This document shows, in pieces, positions 10,828 to 21,832 of a stretch of DNA of 64,000 nt (within the stretch, counting starts at the first letter, position 1; the number at the start of each line of letters is the position of its first letter). The stretch is taken from assembly GCF_949628265.1 (NCBI RefSeq), contig NC_088790.1, forward strand, positions 28,710,545 through 28,774,544, read 5' to 3'. A program made the position numbers and the translations under genes. The notes beneath the pieces were generated by a model, which was not told where the DNA came from, did not search any database, and worked only from the letters and a program-made list of their open reading frames with translations. The stretch comes from Cloeon dipterum. Taxonomy: Eukaryota > Arthropoda > Insecta > Ephemeroptera > Baetidae.

Positions 10828-11290
10828 AATCAGGGTTCGCCAATTTTGCAATGCGCCAAAAATCGACGCTGTTTTTTGCGCAAAAAAACAGCTGGAAGAA
10901 CCACTAGTTTTAGTTTTTTCCTCATTTTTCCGAATTTAAACTTGAGAAAGTCATAATATATTTCGTGCCAAAAATGTTATAATTTCGGACAATTAGGATG
11001 GGAGTTAATGTTTTCTATCTCTTGGTGAAAGCAGTGCAGTGTTCGCAAAAAAACCGCATTATTTCGGAAAAAACCTACTGCATTGCAATGAAATTTTTAT
11101 TGAAAATTAAAAATTTACACGTTTGATGACCAAAAATAGGGATTTTTAAAATCACTGGTTTCATTAAAAGAAAAGACAATAATTTTAACACAAACCGAAA
11201 TTTGCCAAAAACTTTTTAAGTGCAAAAATGTAGACCTTTTCGGGGTTAAAATCGGAAAAAATGTAGAAAAACCCAAAACTTGAGGGTTTT
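10828..11290. mobile_element. hAT-like MITE, copy 2, with an inverted partial copy
   Basis: The left part begins CAGGGTTCGCCAATTTTGC and matches the family up to about 11100. From about 11110 to 11290 the same family reads in the opposite direction (for example CAAAAATAGGGATTTTTAAA as the reverse of the ...TCCCTATTTTTG core). The two pieces form a rearranged, nested pair. Confidence 0.65.
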
Positions 11291-11295
11291 CCCAA

Positions 11296-11697
11296 CCAGG
11301 GTTCACCAATTTTGCAATGCGCAAAAATGCACCACTTGGTTTTTGCGCAAAAAACCGGCTGGAAAAAACCATCAGTTTTGGGTTTTTCCGCATTTTTCCG
11401 AATTTATCCCAAAAATAGTCAATTTATGCTCCAAATCAGTCTGAAATTTCATAAAATTACGTTGAGAGTTAAAATTTTCTGTCTCTTGAAGGAACCCGTG
11501 GCTCTAATACTGATTTTGGAAATTTTGAAAAATCCTATTTTTGGTCATCCGCATCATGAGATTTTTTATTTTCCATAAGAATGCATGTGTTTTGGAAAAA
11601 TGCGCAAAATTGCAGAAAAACCCGCAAAAAAGTTTTTTGCAATGCACTGTTTTTTTTTAGAAAAATGCGGGTTTTTGAGAACCCTAAAAGCAATACG
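11296..11697. mobile_element. hAT-like MITE, copy 3 (best preserved)
   Basis: It begins CAGGGTTCACCAATTTTGC and ends GAGAACCCT, with the shared interior including TTTTGCGCAAAAAACC and TTTTGGTCATCCGCATCATG. It is non-coding. Confidence 0.75.
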
Positions 11698-11788
11698 TCA
11701 TGGTCCTGGAAAATCGCGCAGCTTTCAACAACCAAAAGCGAATTTCCTTGTTGCAAATATTTTGTTAAATAAAATTTGGGTGTTGAGT
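11692..11788. mobile_element. Fragment of the short fold-back MITE
   Basis: It matches the right arm of the element at 7187-7338 (GTCCTGGAAAATCGCGCAGC, then TTTCAACAACC and CCTTGTTGCAA) and the reverse of the left arm's AACACCCAAATTT. It is cut by the LTR-ended element that starts at 11789. Confidence 0.6.
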
Positions 11789-13167
11789 TGTCGTGACACG
11801 ATTCGGCCTGATTTGCCCCAACATGCGCCTGCAGACCAAAAGCCGCCGGACGCTCCGGCCGCTACCCACGAACCACACCGTTTTATGTATAAAATTGGTC
11901 TATGAACAATTACTTGCTACCTAGAGTGAAAATATTTCTAATTGTCTGCCTGTTATAGTTTTACATTCACTCTCAGTCAATGATAATTTTTTTTTTTTTT
12001 TTTTTACTTATCATCACTCTTTTGGGAGTATGAAGAGGGTTGGAATGATGAAGACCGATTAATTCAGATTGACGAATTTGGTTGGTGTATTATATGTTAC
12101 AGTTGGAAATCCGATCGGATGCTTAATCAAATACCAGAACTGAAATTGTTTTACAATAATAAGTGATAAATTCTTTTGTTAACTGACGGTTGGACTCACC
12201 CCTTTGAATCGGGTTCTGCACTATTAAACGAATCACGTCAGCACCGTGTGGCTGACGGACGAAAACTGAATTCTTATTTTAAAATCATCTTTCTGCTGTT
12301 AAACAATAATGCAAAATTACAATAATTCAAACCGCCGACAATTGTTGGCTTCCAACAAAAAGCAGGACCGCGTTGTTGTACCGCTACACTCTCATAGTCA
12401 ATATCTTGTTTTATTAATACAACTTGGATTGAATTTTAGCTAACTAATACTTAAACTAAACACGTTTCAAAACATTGAGCAAGAAAATTTATGAAAAAAT
12501 TGGATTGAACCAAAATTTAATAGAATTTTAACACCTTTCTGAATTTTAATAAGATGTATCAAGTAAGGAATGGGCTACACCGATTCTTAATAAATTATCT
12601 ATCTAGGAAAAACTCATGAAACCAGTAATTTGTTATATTATTTGCCTATAACCAGCCCGTTGGCTCGCATTGTTAAGGCACTCTCAGGAGTGTCAAAGCA
12701 ATGGGAGGTATTTGAGCAGTTCGGAGATCTCATACTGGCCACCCAATGTCAGAGATGGCAAAAAGTGGTTTGTTTAGTGACTCGAAATGCTCAAATTGCT
12801 AAACGGGCTGCTTTGCACCTTTGCAGCATGCGTGATTTGGCTTCACGGGACGAATGTCTAGCGTTTCAATGCAGTCCTCGGTGCGGAGGCAAGTGGCCCT
12901 TGAGTGGGCTGCGTCCCTGCGTGCGGCCTGGTGCGCCCATTCAATCCGTTCGCGGTGTTATTCCGCACCAGGGTTTCAGCATTCGTGCTAGTGCAGTGCG
13001 CGACCTTCCCGGTCCGAGAGGACAGGGATAAAAAGAGCAAAAAAAATAACATAAAACGGTGTGGTTCTTGGGTAGCGGCCGGAGTGTCCGGTGTCCGGCA
13101 GCCGCGCGCCGCGCCTTAGGTCTGCAGGCGCATGTTAGGGCAAATCAGGCCGAATCGTGTCACGACA
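11789..13167. mobile_element. LTR-ended element with inverted ends and 5-base target duplication
   Basis: The left end begins TGTCGTGACACGATTCGG and the right end is its reverse complement. The two ends match over about 110 bases, each up to an ACCACACCGTTTTATGT block, which in the left end runs on into TATAAAA. TGAGT flanks the element on both sides (11784-11788 and 13168-13172). The same 5' sequence starts the solo LTR at 57536-58269, so these ends are LTR heads facing outward in opposite directions. The interior has no protein-coding sequence, and a SINE fills 12652-13046. A DNA transposon with long inverted repeats is the alternative reading. Confidence 0.75.
12652..13046 (+). mobile_element. 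SINE, copy 1
   Basis: About 400 bases begin CCAGCCCGTTGGCTCGCATT and end GATAAAAAGAGC plus an A-rich tail. The head has a tRNA-like A-box (TTGGCTCGCATTG) and a weak B-box-like GTTCGGAGATC about 60 bases on, as in tRNA-derived SINEs. Three more copies lie at 59544-59964, 61018-61440 and 63385-63817 (reverse). This copy lacks a block after AAACGGGCTGC that the others carry. Confidence 0.85.
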
Positions 13168-13172
13168 TGAGT

Positions 13173-14627
13173 TGAGTGATGAGCAAGTATAACGGCGCGA
13201 ATAGTAAAATTTCACTGTCTGCACCGACATATTTTTTAAATTGAGCACTTTTGCTCTGTCTCTTGCCCATGATAGCTTACACATGTCATGGAAATTATTG
13301 CAGCGATCGAGCATAAGAAATAGGGTAAGATATCAACTGAGTTGAAAATTTCGATTTAGGACAGCAATTTTGGCTTATTAGTTTTACTGTTACTCTAGAG
13401 TCAGCTAAATCACAAAAATGTCCCACGGAAAATAATAAAAAACCATACTTTTTTAGAATTTATGATGGTAAAAATTCATACTTTTTAAATCGGAACTTCC
13501 TGATAGTGCGCATGATATTTTCATAATACCATTTTCCGATTTTTGTTGTGAGAGTTGTCTTGCTTCCCAGTGAGGATGAAAGTACGTATTTTTTTAAGTC
13601 AGGTGATTATAACTTTTGCTTGAAAAAGTATGAAAAGTGTCTAAATTTCATGCCCAACAACAACTAAAATTAAAAAGGGAATATTGCTGGTCGAACAATA
13701 AGAAAATATTTTCTCTAAAGGCGAACAACGCATCTCCAGGGAGAGAAAAATAGGGGAGTCACTCAGCTCTGTCCATTTATCATCCTGTTTCCTGCCTCTC
13801 CTTTACCTCTCCCCCACATATTCCTGTTTCTAAATTTATCTGGAACATTCGTCATCGTTGTGTGCGGTGTTGCGGAGCCACCTGGGCAGACGCGGGTGGC
13901 CCTGGCTGCCCCTTTTTTTCTATTTTTGAGTGACAGGCAGCTGTGACTCACAGCAATCGTGCCCAAAGTAAAAATGGTGGGAAGGGGAGGAGTGTGGCAT
14001 CAGGGTTTCGTCCTTTGAGGGTGATTGTGGCCTAAAAGTAATGCTATACTTTAATTAAAAAAACGCTTACAATATCTTTAATTTCCTGCTTAATTCGCAT
14101 AGAATATATTTAAAATGTGGGTTGATATCAAGATCATAACATGCGGCAATTGAGTCTGCTCTTAGTTAATTAAATTCTGAAATTTTTACTTTGGGCGCGA
14201 TTGCCGCGACTCGCACAGTTGCCGTTCACTCGCTTCAACTGTGACAGAAAGACGAGCTTGCAACGCAGCACCCTCCGAAGGTGTTTAGCTCGTGTACATA
14301 AATATGTAGGCTGTGCATCAAAAGGGGGCGCGCTGCTTCACAATTAAAAAGGTCGCTGGCAGGTCAGGCTTTTCCTTTGCAGCCTACCGCTTTTGTGTGC
14401 TTGACAATAATGTATTGATGGATGCGATGCTGGGGATGCGTGAAAAATCATGAAAGAACCGCGCTCCTTGGATTCTCATTCACAAAAATAGAATATCAAG
14501 CGCGGGAAAATTTGTGCCCTACACTAGTGTTCTAATTAAAAATCGATTTTAAAAAATTAGCAATCATACGAAACGATAATTGAGTGTACATTTATTTATA
14601 TTTGTAAAATGCAGTGGAATGGCAATA
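13173..14627. other. Intergenic DNA
   Basis: No gene, RNA or repeat shared with other parts of the window was recognised. Confidence 0.45.
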
Positions 14628-15195
14628 TCAGAACCGTAAAAATATCAGGGAGGAACTGATATTCTTGCGTTCGACGATTAAATAAAAAATTAAAAACGGA
14701 TATATTTAGATCAAAATTTTCTTTTGTCAGTGCTAATTTCCAGATCAATGAAGGCAATATAATTTAAATAGGTAAGCTACTGTCGTATTTTAGTTGATTT
14801 AATAATTTAAATATTGTGTAATAAAATTGGTGTTTTTAATTAATATCTCGGTAAATAATAGGTTTAGCGAAAAATTGTTCTTGTTCAATTAATTTCTAAA
14901 CTAAGAATTGAACTATATTTTTTCAAGTCCAAAGCGATTACGCCAATTAGAACCGAAAAGAAATTGATCGATGTAGCGCAAAAAAAATCAGGCCGCACTC
15001 TTGAATGAATCGACGCGGGCTTGTAAAAGAAGAGCAAAGTCGGTATAAAATTTCAGTTTTTTTTCTCATTATTTCGCTCCCTCATACAATCAAAGCAATA
15101 TTTATTTTACACAAGATCAAAATCACAATTCTTTTGATACAAAAGTTCAGTATGATTTTGTCAAAAAAAAGCAAAGACTTAACTACAATTTTATA
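14628..15195 (-). repeat. Large inverted-repeat family, arm A
   Basis: About 565 bases are reverse-complementary to 15868-16373 (arm B) and, in the distal part, to 16707-17010 (copy C). Shared markers are GATCAATGAAGGCAATATA, AGAGCAAAGTCGGTATAAAA and ACAATCAAAGCAATATTTA. Small ORFs within it are not conserved between copies. Confidence 0.85.
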
Positions 15196-15867
15196 AATTA
15201 TATGTAATTTAATTAGTCGTTTTTGTTGATACAATAGCTAATGAAAAATACTGCACGCAGCTCAAATATTCTGGAAGTTAGTTCAACCGTCAATTCCCCC
15301 TCAGTTGTTGGTTGAATTTAAATAAATTAAAAATGTACTAAAAACGTTACAAAGACGCGGAGCTATTAGGCTTTATAATTTTGCAACAAATTGACAGATT
15401 GACACCATTGAGGTCAGTTTATGTATACGATTTCACGAATAGTTTGGACTTAATGTATTTTAAAGCCCTCAAGAGGTCAAGGTCAGCCGCTGCCCTCTTG
15501 GCATAATCAACGCTCTCGATCTAAATTAGCACCTAATTAAAGACAATTTTCGTTCTTTCCAAAAATGTTACTCTGGTCGCAATCTGCGCGAGTTAATTCA
15601 GAAAAATAATTAATCACAGACACGGACTCTCATGAGACGGCTGATGAGCTCTGAGCTCTGAGTGCTCGCTTCTCGCGCAGCTGCTGCATGGCTATTGAGA
15701 GCCGTGAGATTCCATTATTTTCTAATGCACTAAGTGTGCGATTAGCGGCCAATCTTTTTCGCAGATAGCAATAACCATATTTGGAAAAATAAAAACATTG
15801 CATATTATGCTGTTATTTTATTTCAACAATTTTTTTTTATTTTTCGGCCGTGCAGGCATATTTTCCA
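15196..15867. other. Spacer between inverted-repeat arms
   Basis: About 670 bases of unique AT-rich DNA form the loop of the A/B inverted repeat. No gene is recognised. Confidence 0.5.
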
Positions 15868-16373
15868 TTGTAGTTCAAGTCTAGATCTTTGCTTTTTCGA
15901 CAAACTCAAACTTTTTTATCAAGAATTGTGATTTTTATCTTGTGTAAAATAAATATTGCTTTGATTGTATGAGGCAGCGAAATACTGAGAAAAAAAGGGG
16001 AAATTTTATACCGACTTTGCTCTTCTTTTACAAGCCCGCGTCGATTTATTCAATAGAGCTGTCGGATTTTATTTTGCGCTACATCGATCTATTTTTTTCG
16101 GTTCTAATTGGCGTAATCGCTTTGGACTTGAAAAAATATAGTTCAATTCTTAGTTTAAAAATTAATTGAACATGAACAATTTTCCGCTAAAATTATTATT
16201 AACCGAGTTGTTAATTAAAAACACCAATTATGCAATAATTAAAATATTAAATCAACTGAAAATACGACAGTTGCTTATCTAGTAAAAATATATTGCCTTC
16301 ATTGATCGGGAAATCAGCACTGTCAAAAGATCTAAATATTTCCGTTTTTAATTTTTTTAAGCAACTTCAGAAA
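15868..16373 (+). repeat. Large inverted-repeat family, arm B
   Basis: This is the reverse complement of arm A at high identity, from CTACAAT/ATTGTAG near the spacer out to the TTTCCGTTTTTAATT block. Confidence 0.85.
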
Positions 16374-16706
16374 TAATATAATTTGATTTATAAATTTTTA
16401 CGAATTTGTTATTTATTGTGGCATTTTGGAGGGTCCCCTGACGAGAAAAATTTGCGAACGGACAAGAAAAACATTTGCGAGCTGATTAAGACGAAATTTT
16501 GCGACCCTGAAGAAAGAAAATTAAATTCGTGACCTTCTGGTGAGAAATATTTAGCGACTCGGGCCAAAGAAAAATTTTTAGAAATCACCTCCGCGCTTGT
16601 TAAATATGTATTTTGCCAGCTTGGGCGCCTTGCCATAGCGCCCCTAAGGTCCGTAGCAGGCCGGAACGTTGTAAAACATTATTCCAGAATTAATCCTATG
16701 AATATT

Positions 16707-17010
16707 GGACTTGAAAAAATATAGTTCAATTCTTAGTTTAGAAATTAATTGATTATGATCAATTTTGCTAAACCTATTGACCGAGATATTCATTAAAAAC
16801 ACCAATTGTACAATATTTAAAATATTAAATCAACTGAAAATAGAAAATACGACAGTTGTTTATCTAATAAAAATATATTGCCTTCATTGATCTGGAAATT
16901 AGCACTGTCAAAAGAAAATTTTGATCTAAATATTTCCATTTTTAATTTTTTATTTAAACTTCGAACGCAAGAATATCAGTTTCGTTTTCCTGATATTTTT
17001 ACGGTTCAGA
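16707..17010 (+). repeat. Large inverted-repeat family, partial copy C
   Basis: It runs in the same direction as arm B from GGACTTGAAAAAATATAG through GCCTTCATTGATC. It then extends to CGCAAGAATATCAG and ACGGTTCAG, which match the outer part of arm A but are missing from arm B. Confidence 0.8.
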
Positions 17011-17204
17011 TGTTGCCTTGGATACTCAATAAATTTTGCATAATTTGCACATATTTTAATTTAAAATACAGAAATAGTCAATTATCTATATAATTACCTA
17101 ATCAAACGCAATTAATCCATAGAAATATTCTGGTATTAATCTAGGATTATCGAAATGGGAAAAAACTACTATTCTAAGCAACCTCAGAAAGAATATAATT
17201 TGAT

Positions 17205-17417
17205 TAAGAAATGTTTACGCTTTTGTTATTCCAGAATTAATCCTAAGAATATTCCTAAAAAGATATTTCAGGATATTTCCTAGATTAATTCAAGGGAGAA
17301 ATTTTATTTTTCGAAAGTTCTCCTCTCGGATTAATCCAGGAACAATAATCCTGAATTATCTTTTTTGGAATAATCTGTGGATTAATCGTGGAATAACAAA
17401 AGCGTAACTATTTTTTA
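17205..17417. mobile_element. MITE with inverted ends TACGCTTTTGTTATTCCA
   Basis: The left end has TTTACGCTTTTGTTATTCCAG then AATTAATCC, and the right end has GGATTAATC and GGAATAACAAAAGCGTAA. The interior repeats ATTAATCC-type words in both directions. Parts of the same end sequence appear at 16370-16410 and 16670-16700, around copy C, so this element and the inverted-repeat family are intermixed. Confidence 0.7.
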
Positions 17418-18890
17418 ATAAAATTATATTCTCGCGGAATATTCTTGACAAAGTTGGATTATTCCTGGAATATGTTTCACCAATAAATGTCTGTGCGGGC
17501 GGCAATTAAATTTAGAGTAGAGATCCTCTCACTTAACAAGTAAAATAACACACCTCAAAATTATTAGGAGGCATGGTTTAACATTTTTATCAGTCAGTTA
17601 ATAAGGAAAGGAACTCAATATTTTTGAGTTCTCAAAACTTACTTTTTGAGTTGCTTGTGCAGGGAAGAAAGAAGACAAACGCACGTAGAGAGCGAGCGAG
17701 GGTGAATACAAGACGCGGGTTTCCTTTGCTTTTCCAGGAGAAACCAGGAGCAGGTGTCAGTGCGAGAGGGAGGGGGTAGTCAATTGGTAAATGTGCGGAG
17801 GTTGCCACGTACGTTTACACATTGAATAAATGGTGAAATCTTCCCTTTCGCGCCGCGATCGCCACTTCTTTTGTTATCGTATTTTTCTTCGCCTGAGCGT
17901 CCCTCTCGCGTTCCCGAGAATTATTTCCTAAAAATACGAGCGGCAAAACAACAATAACCTTTTTACACAATGCCACTGACCCTAACCCCCCCCCCCCCGC
18001 CACCCAGCGCGCACGGGTAGCTCTATTTATCATTCGTTAACATTATCATGTCGCTTTATTGACAGCGAAAATCCACCTTATCTGACAAAAGAGTGCACCC
18101 TGCAGCACCGAGGAGAGTGCATAATATAATATAGTGCAGCCCCATAATTTAATTTCAGTTCGTATTCAAGACACTTTAGTTTCAAATGTGGTGATTTCAA
18201 AAAGTGTGGCAAATTTGGAATGAGTAAAAAAATTATCTTTATTTCGGTGCTAGTTTCAAACGAATGCAAATAATTTATCAAGAGTGCAGCGTCTGACCTT
18301 GACCTCAGAGGATGTTAAAACTAATTAAAGATGTTAGAAAACGAAAATCTAATCTGTACGTGCCTAAAATGGCGTCAATGCTATTATACTCCTCCTGTTT
18401 CCCCGATTTTTGGGGTGTTAACATTGATAGAAAAAGGGACGCTCGGAAATTTTGTGACCCGCTCAAATTAGATATTATCCCAGGCAGAAAATTCCACTTC
18501 CAACGCAAGCGAAACGCTTGAAAAAGTGCCGGAGAAGCGGATTGGAAGCAAAATATGGAGTTTGTAAGCGTATTCGGATCCTGATTTGGGGTTAGACGCG
18601 GGCAAAGTGAGGTTTAGAAGCGTTTTTTTCTTCTCCTCGTTGAAGCGTCTAACTCTCTTTGGATCAGTTCGCTATCCAGGAAAATTATTGTAAATTTAAT
18701 TCATTAATTTCACTCCAATCAATGAATTTTGTACACAGAAATTATACATTTTTTGTCACATGGCAACCATTTAAAATTATTCTTGAGGCGCAAAAGTTTG
18801 GTGTGTATATTGGAAAATTTTGATTGAAAAGATCAAGTGTGAGGAGATTTTACAGCTATTTAAATAAACCTCATTTTAATTTTGTAGCCA
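17418..18890. other. Intergenic DNA with a poly-C run
   Basis: A run of about 13 C residues lies near 17987-17999. No gene or RNA is recognised. Confidence 0.45.
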
Positions 18891-18894
18891 ACGC

Positions 18895-19025
18895 CTCTTT
18901 TAGTGGCGCATAGAAGTCAGTTGCAAAGTCATCACTTTGCTTTGGGATTGCTGCCTTATTCTAGCTCCTTCTCTAAGAGACTGAATGCTTGTTTGATAAT
19001 TTTGCTATTTTTTCAGAGTAAACCA
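18895..19025 (-). pseudogene. Duplicated 5' end of the minus-strand LRR gene
   Basis: It matches 6070-6190, the start and leader of the LRR gene at 4497-6093, including GTCAGTTGCAAAGTCAT (reverse ATG ACT TTG CAA CTG AC, MTLQLT) and TAGCTCCTTCTCT then GAGACTGAATG. Beyond the first six codons there is no homology, so this is a promoter-plus-start fragment rather than a gene. Confidence 0.75.
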
Positions 19026-19848
19026 TAAATTCAACAGCGTCTCGTAAGAGATTATTTTTACTGCAAAAGGACGAGCGCATTTTAAAAGGCGCAAAAGGAG
19101 AGTGACACAAAATAATATTTACACAATAAAGGCTAAGCGAAGCGCAAGCCTGGTGTGAGATAATTATATGATGTGCCACGTAATGCAACATACAATAATT
19201 ATTGGGTGTTTCATTTAACCCTTTGTTTGGGCACCATAACAAGAGTGTATCAGCCTCAATAAAATTTATTGTATATCTTTTTTATTATTGCTTATTTTTA
19301 CGTTTCAAACTCCTTTTCCAGAAAATTACAAATATTTAAAAAAAAATTATTGTAAATATCACGGTCCTTAAGCACCTCGGTTAATGTGGATGAGAAGAAT
19401 GTTATTTTTTGCCGCTAGCAAAGATAAAATCACGCACGCAAATGTAGAATTAAATTAGGAGCCGCGCCGAGATGTGAAGAAACGCGAATCGCGCGGAGGA
19501 AATGACATTATAACACACTTTACTTGAGCAAGAGACGAGCCATCAAAATTAAAATCCCACGGCGCGCTAGGACATCCACAACCAACGCGTGCCTCTTAAT
19601 CTATATAAAAACGCGAATTAGACCTTGGCTGACGACACTGCGTCGCAGAGCTTTAGCGTCGATTAGCAAATGCAGCTGCGGTTTTGCAGAGATGAGACCG
19701 TCGGCGGCCACGGGGGTGACATAATGAATCCACGCCCGAGCAGAGAAGCAAAAGTGCATGTGCTTCTCAGTCTCAGGGCTCACAATCCTAATAGCCCACC
19801 AGCAAGGCCATTAGGTGGGGGCTGGCGTCCTGCCGAATATTAGAAGAG
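19026..19848. other. Intergenic DNA upstream of the cuticle-type gene
   Basis: No coding region is recognised. The proximal part presumably carries control sites of the gene starting near 19890. Confidence 0.4.
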
Positions 19849-19857
19849 TATAAAAAG
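19849..19857 (+). promoter_or_regulatory. TATA box of the alanine-rich cuticle-type gene
   Basis: TATAAAAAG lies about 73 bases before the ATG at 19922, the usual layout for insect cuticle genes. Confidence 0.65.
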
Positions 19858-19921
19858 TCAGGGCGTCGAGGAACAATTTGCAGAGTACTTCTCAGCAGCA
19901 CACTCGGCAAACAACAACACC

Positions 19922-20519
19922 ATGCAGTCCGGCCTGGTGAGTTGTCCCGTCGCCTGACCTCTGACCGACCCTTTTGTCACTCTCTGTTCGGCAAGTCGCC
20001 TTCTCCCTCGTCGTCGTCGCAGCCCTGGCTCTTCCTGACGGGTACGTGAACACTGGTGGAGTTGTTGGTACCGTCGCTGTCCCCTCCAAGGACACCTCTC
20101 GTGGTCTTCCTCAGCCCATTGATATAGACACCCCTGAGGTAAATATGCCCAAGTACCAATCCCAAGACCAAATCCTCACCCTAAAAACTTTCTAATCGCT
20201 CCCCTGCTATTTTCCCCACGCGCAGGTCATGGCTGCCAAGGCTAATAACTTTGCCGCCGATTACAACCGTACCACCGCCCTTGCTGCTGTCGCTGCCCCT
20301 GTGGTGACCTACCCCTACGCCGGAGCTGCCTACTTGAACTCCCCTGTTGCTGTTGGCACCTCCGTCGAGAGCAGTCACAAGCGTGATCTGAACATTTTCA
20401 TGCTCCCAAAAGACGTCCAACCCGTCACTTTCAAGCCCCCCATGGTAGTCTTTCGCCCTCCCGTCATAAAAATAACGCCCAAGAATATTCTAAGATTTAT
20501 CGACTTCGCCCAGGTTTGA
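19922..20519 (+). pseudogene. Secreted alanine-rich cuticle-type protein with a disabled splice acceptor
   Basis: Exon 1 (19922-19936) encodes MQSGL before donor GTGAGT. The coding frame then resumes at GTC GCC TTC (19995) as VAFSLVVVAALALPDGY, completing a signal peptide. Exon 2 ends at 20138 and exon 3 (20226-20519) starts VMAAKANNFAADYN. The IDIDTPEV.AAKA..FAA pattern and the AAPVVTYPYAGAAYLNSP stretch are typical of low-complexity insect cuticular proteins. The acceptor before GTC reads CAA instead of CAG. The nearest AG is one base later and would shift the frame into an early stop. A single G-to-A change at 19994 explains this. The last codons CAG GTT TGA may also be a splice donor leading to an exon I could not find. 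The C-terminal RDLNIFMLPKDV... part has no match I recognise. Confidence 0.65.
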
Positions 20520-21832
20520 TCTAAAAGATTAATATATATTATATATGAACTTTTGATAGTTTTTCGTAACACTGGATTATTCTGTGTTACCCAATTCTAC
20601 CCAATTTTATTCTTGCGTTTTATTTGGAAATTATTTAAATAATTACAAATTTTATTTGAATTTAAAACATTTTTTGCAAAATATGCCATATTTATTAGGT
20701 ACAAAATTTTCTATCGTGCATCTTTTTCTGTCGTGCTCGTCGTGCAAAATATCTGTGAACGGCTTTTGAAGCTAAATAAGGGAGCGACTCATAGTAAAAA
20801 TAAATAAGCTTTTTCAATTAGTTTTGCTTGGAAAATGGAAGGTTCAAGTGAATATTATGTTAAGTTCTCATGCATAATATTTTTCAATTTTCCATGCAAA
20901 GCCAATTGAAGCAGAATGTGTAACAAATCATGTCATAACAAATTCTCGATCGTACCAAAATTGATTATTATAAGAAAAAACTACAGTTTTCATCACCGAT
21001 TTACAGTTTTCGCCATAATATCGTTGGATTTCAAAGATGCGCGATGTGTTCTAGTTTCTTTGGACGCTAATCTCCGATACTCAAGAAGTTTATTCATAAA
21101 TTAAATTTTTGTATGAACGTCCCTGATAAGCGACCTCTCTATGACGACCAACTGAATATGAATGTATGACTTTTATTTTTATAAGATTCCCAGCTTCAGG
21201 CTTTTGGTGAGTTAATCCTTCAAATGATCAAATAAAGCAAAATATAGACAAAACTTGAATTTTATTGATTGGTAAATCATATATTTTTCCACACGAAAAT
21301 GTGCTCAATTTATAAGAGGCAGGGTAATTAATTATTCTTTAGATCTTTAGTGGCGGTTTGTTGGCGCAAAAACAGAAATCATACACAGCATCTAAACAGT
21401 TCGCATGGCAAATAAATATGATGAAAAATCCCTATCAAGTTTCCTAGTTCTTGAACCTAAGCATTAGAAAAATTCTCTGGACTTCTGATTATGATTAAAA
21501 AATATCATGACTTGGTTTCGACCAACACAAATAACACTAAACTTAACTGTTATTTGAAAATTGATTCCCACAAAATACAACTTCACGATTGTAGATTTTT
21601 GTTAAACGCACAACACAACAAAAATTGTGTGCCAGTCATATTCTAGTAGCCAGATTTTTCTCTTTAAGCTATGCCACATTATAAAAATTTTAAATCTCCA
21701 GCCATTTTAGTTTGGTACGTAGAAATTAATTTTTCGAATTACTTTTGTGTAAATGATTACCACGTGAAATGGTAACCCTGACGCATTAAAATTTAGATCT
21801 TTGATTCAGATGAAAAATATCACAGAAGAAGG
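20520..21832. other. Intergenic AT-rich DNA with one hairpin
   Basis: An inverted repeat (TCAATTAGTTTTGCTTGGAA at 20815-20834 against CCATGCAAAGCCAATTGAA near 20892-20910) could fold into a stem. No gene is recognised. Confidence 0.45.
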
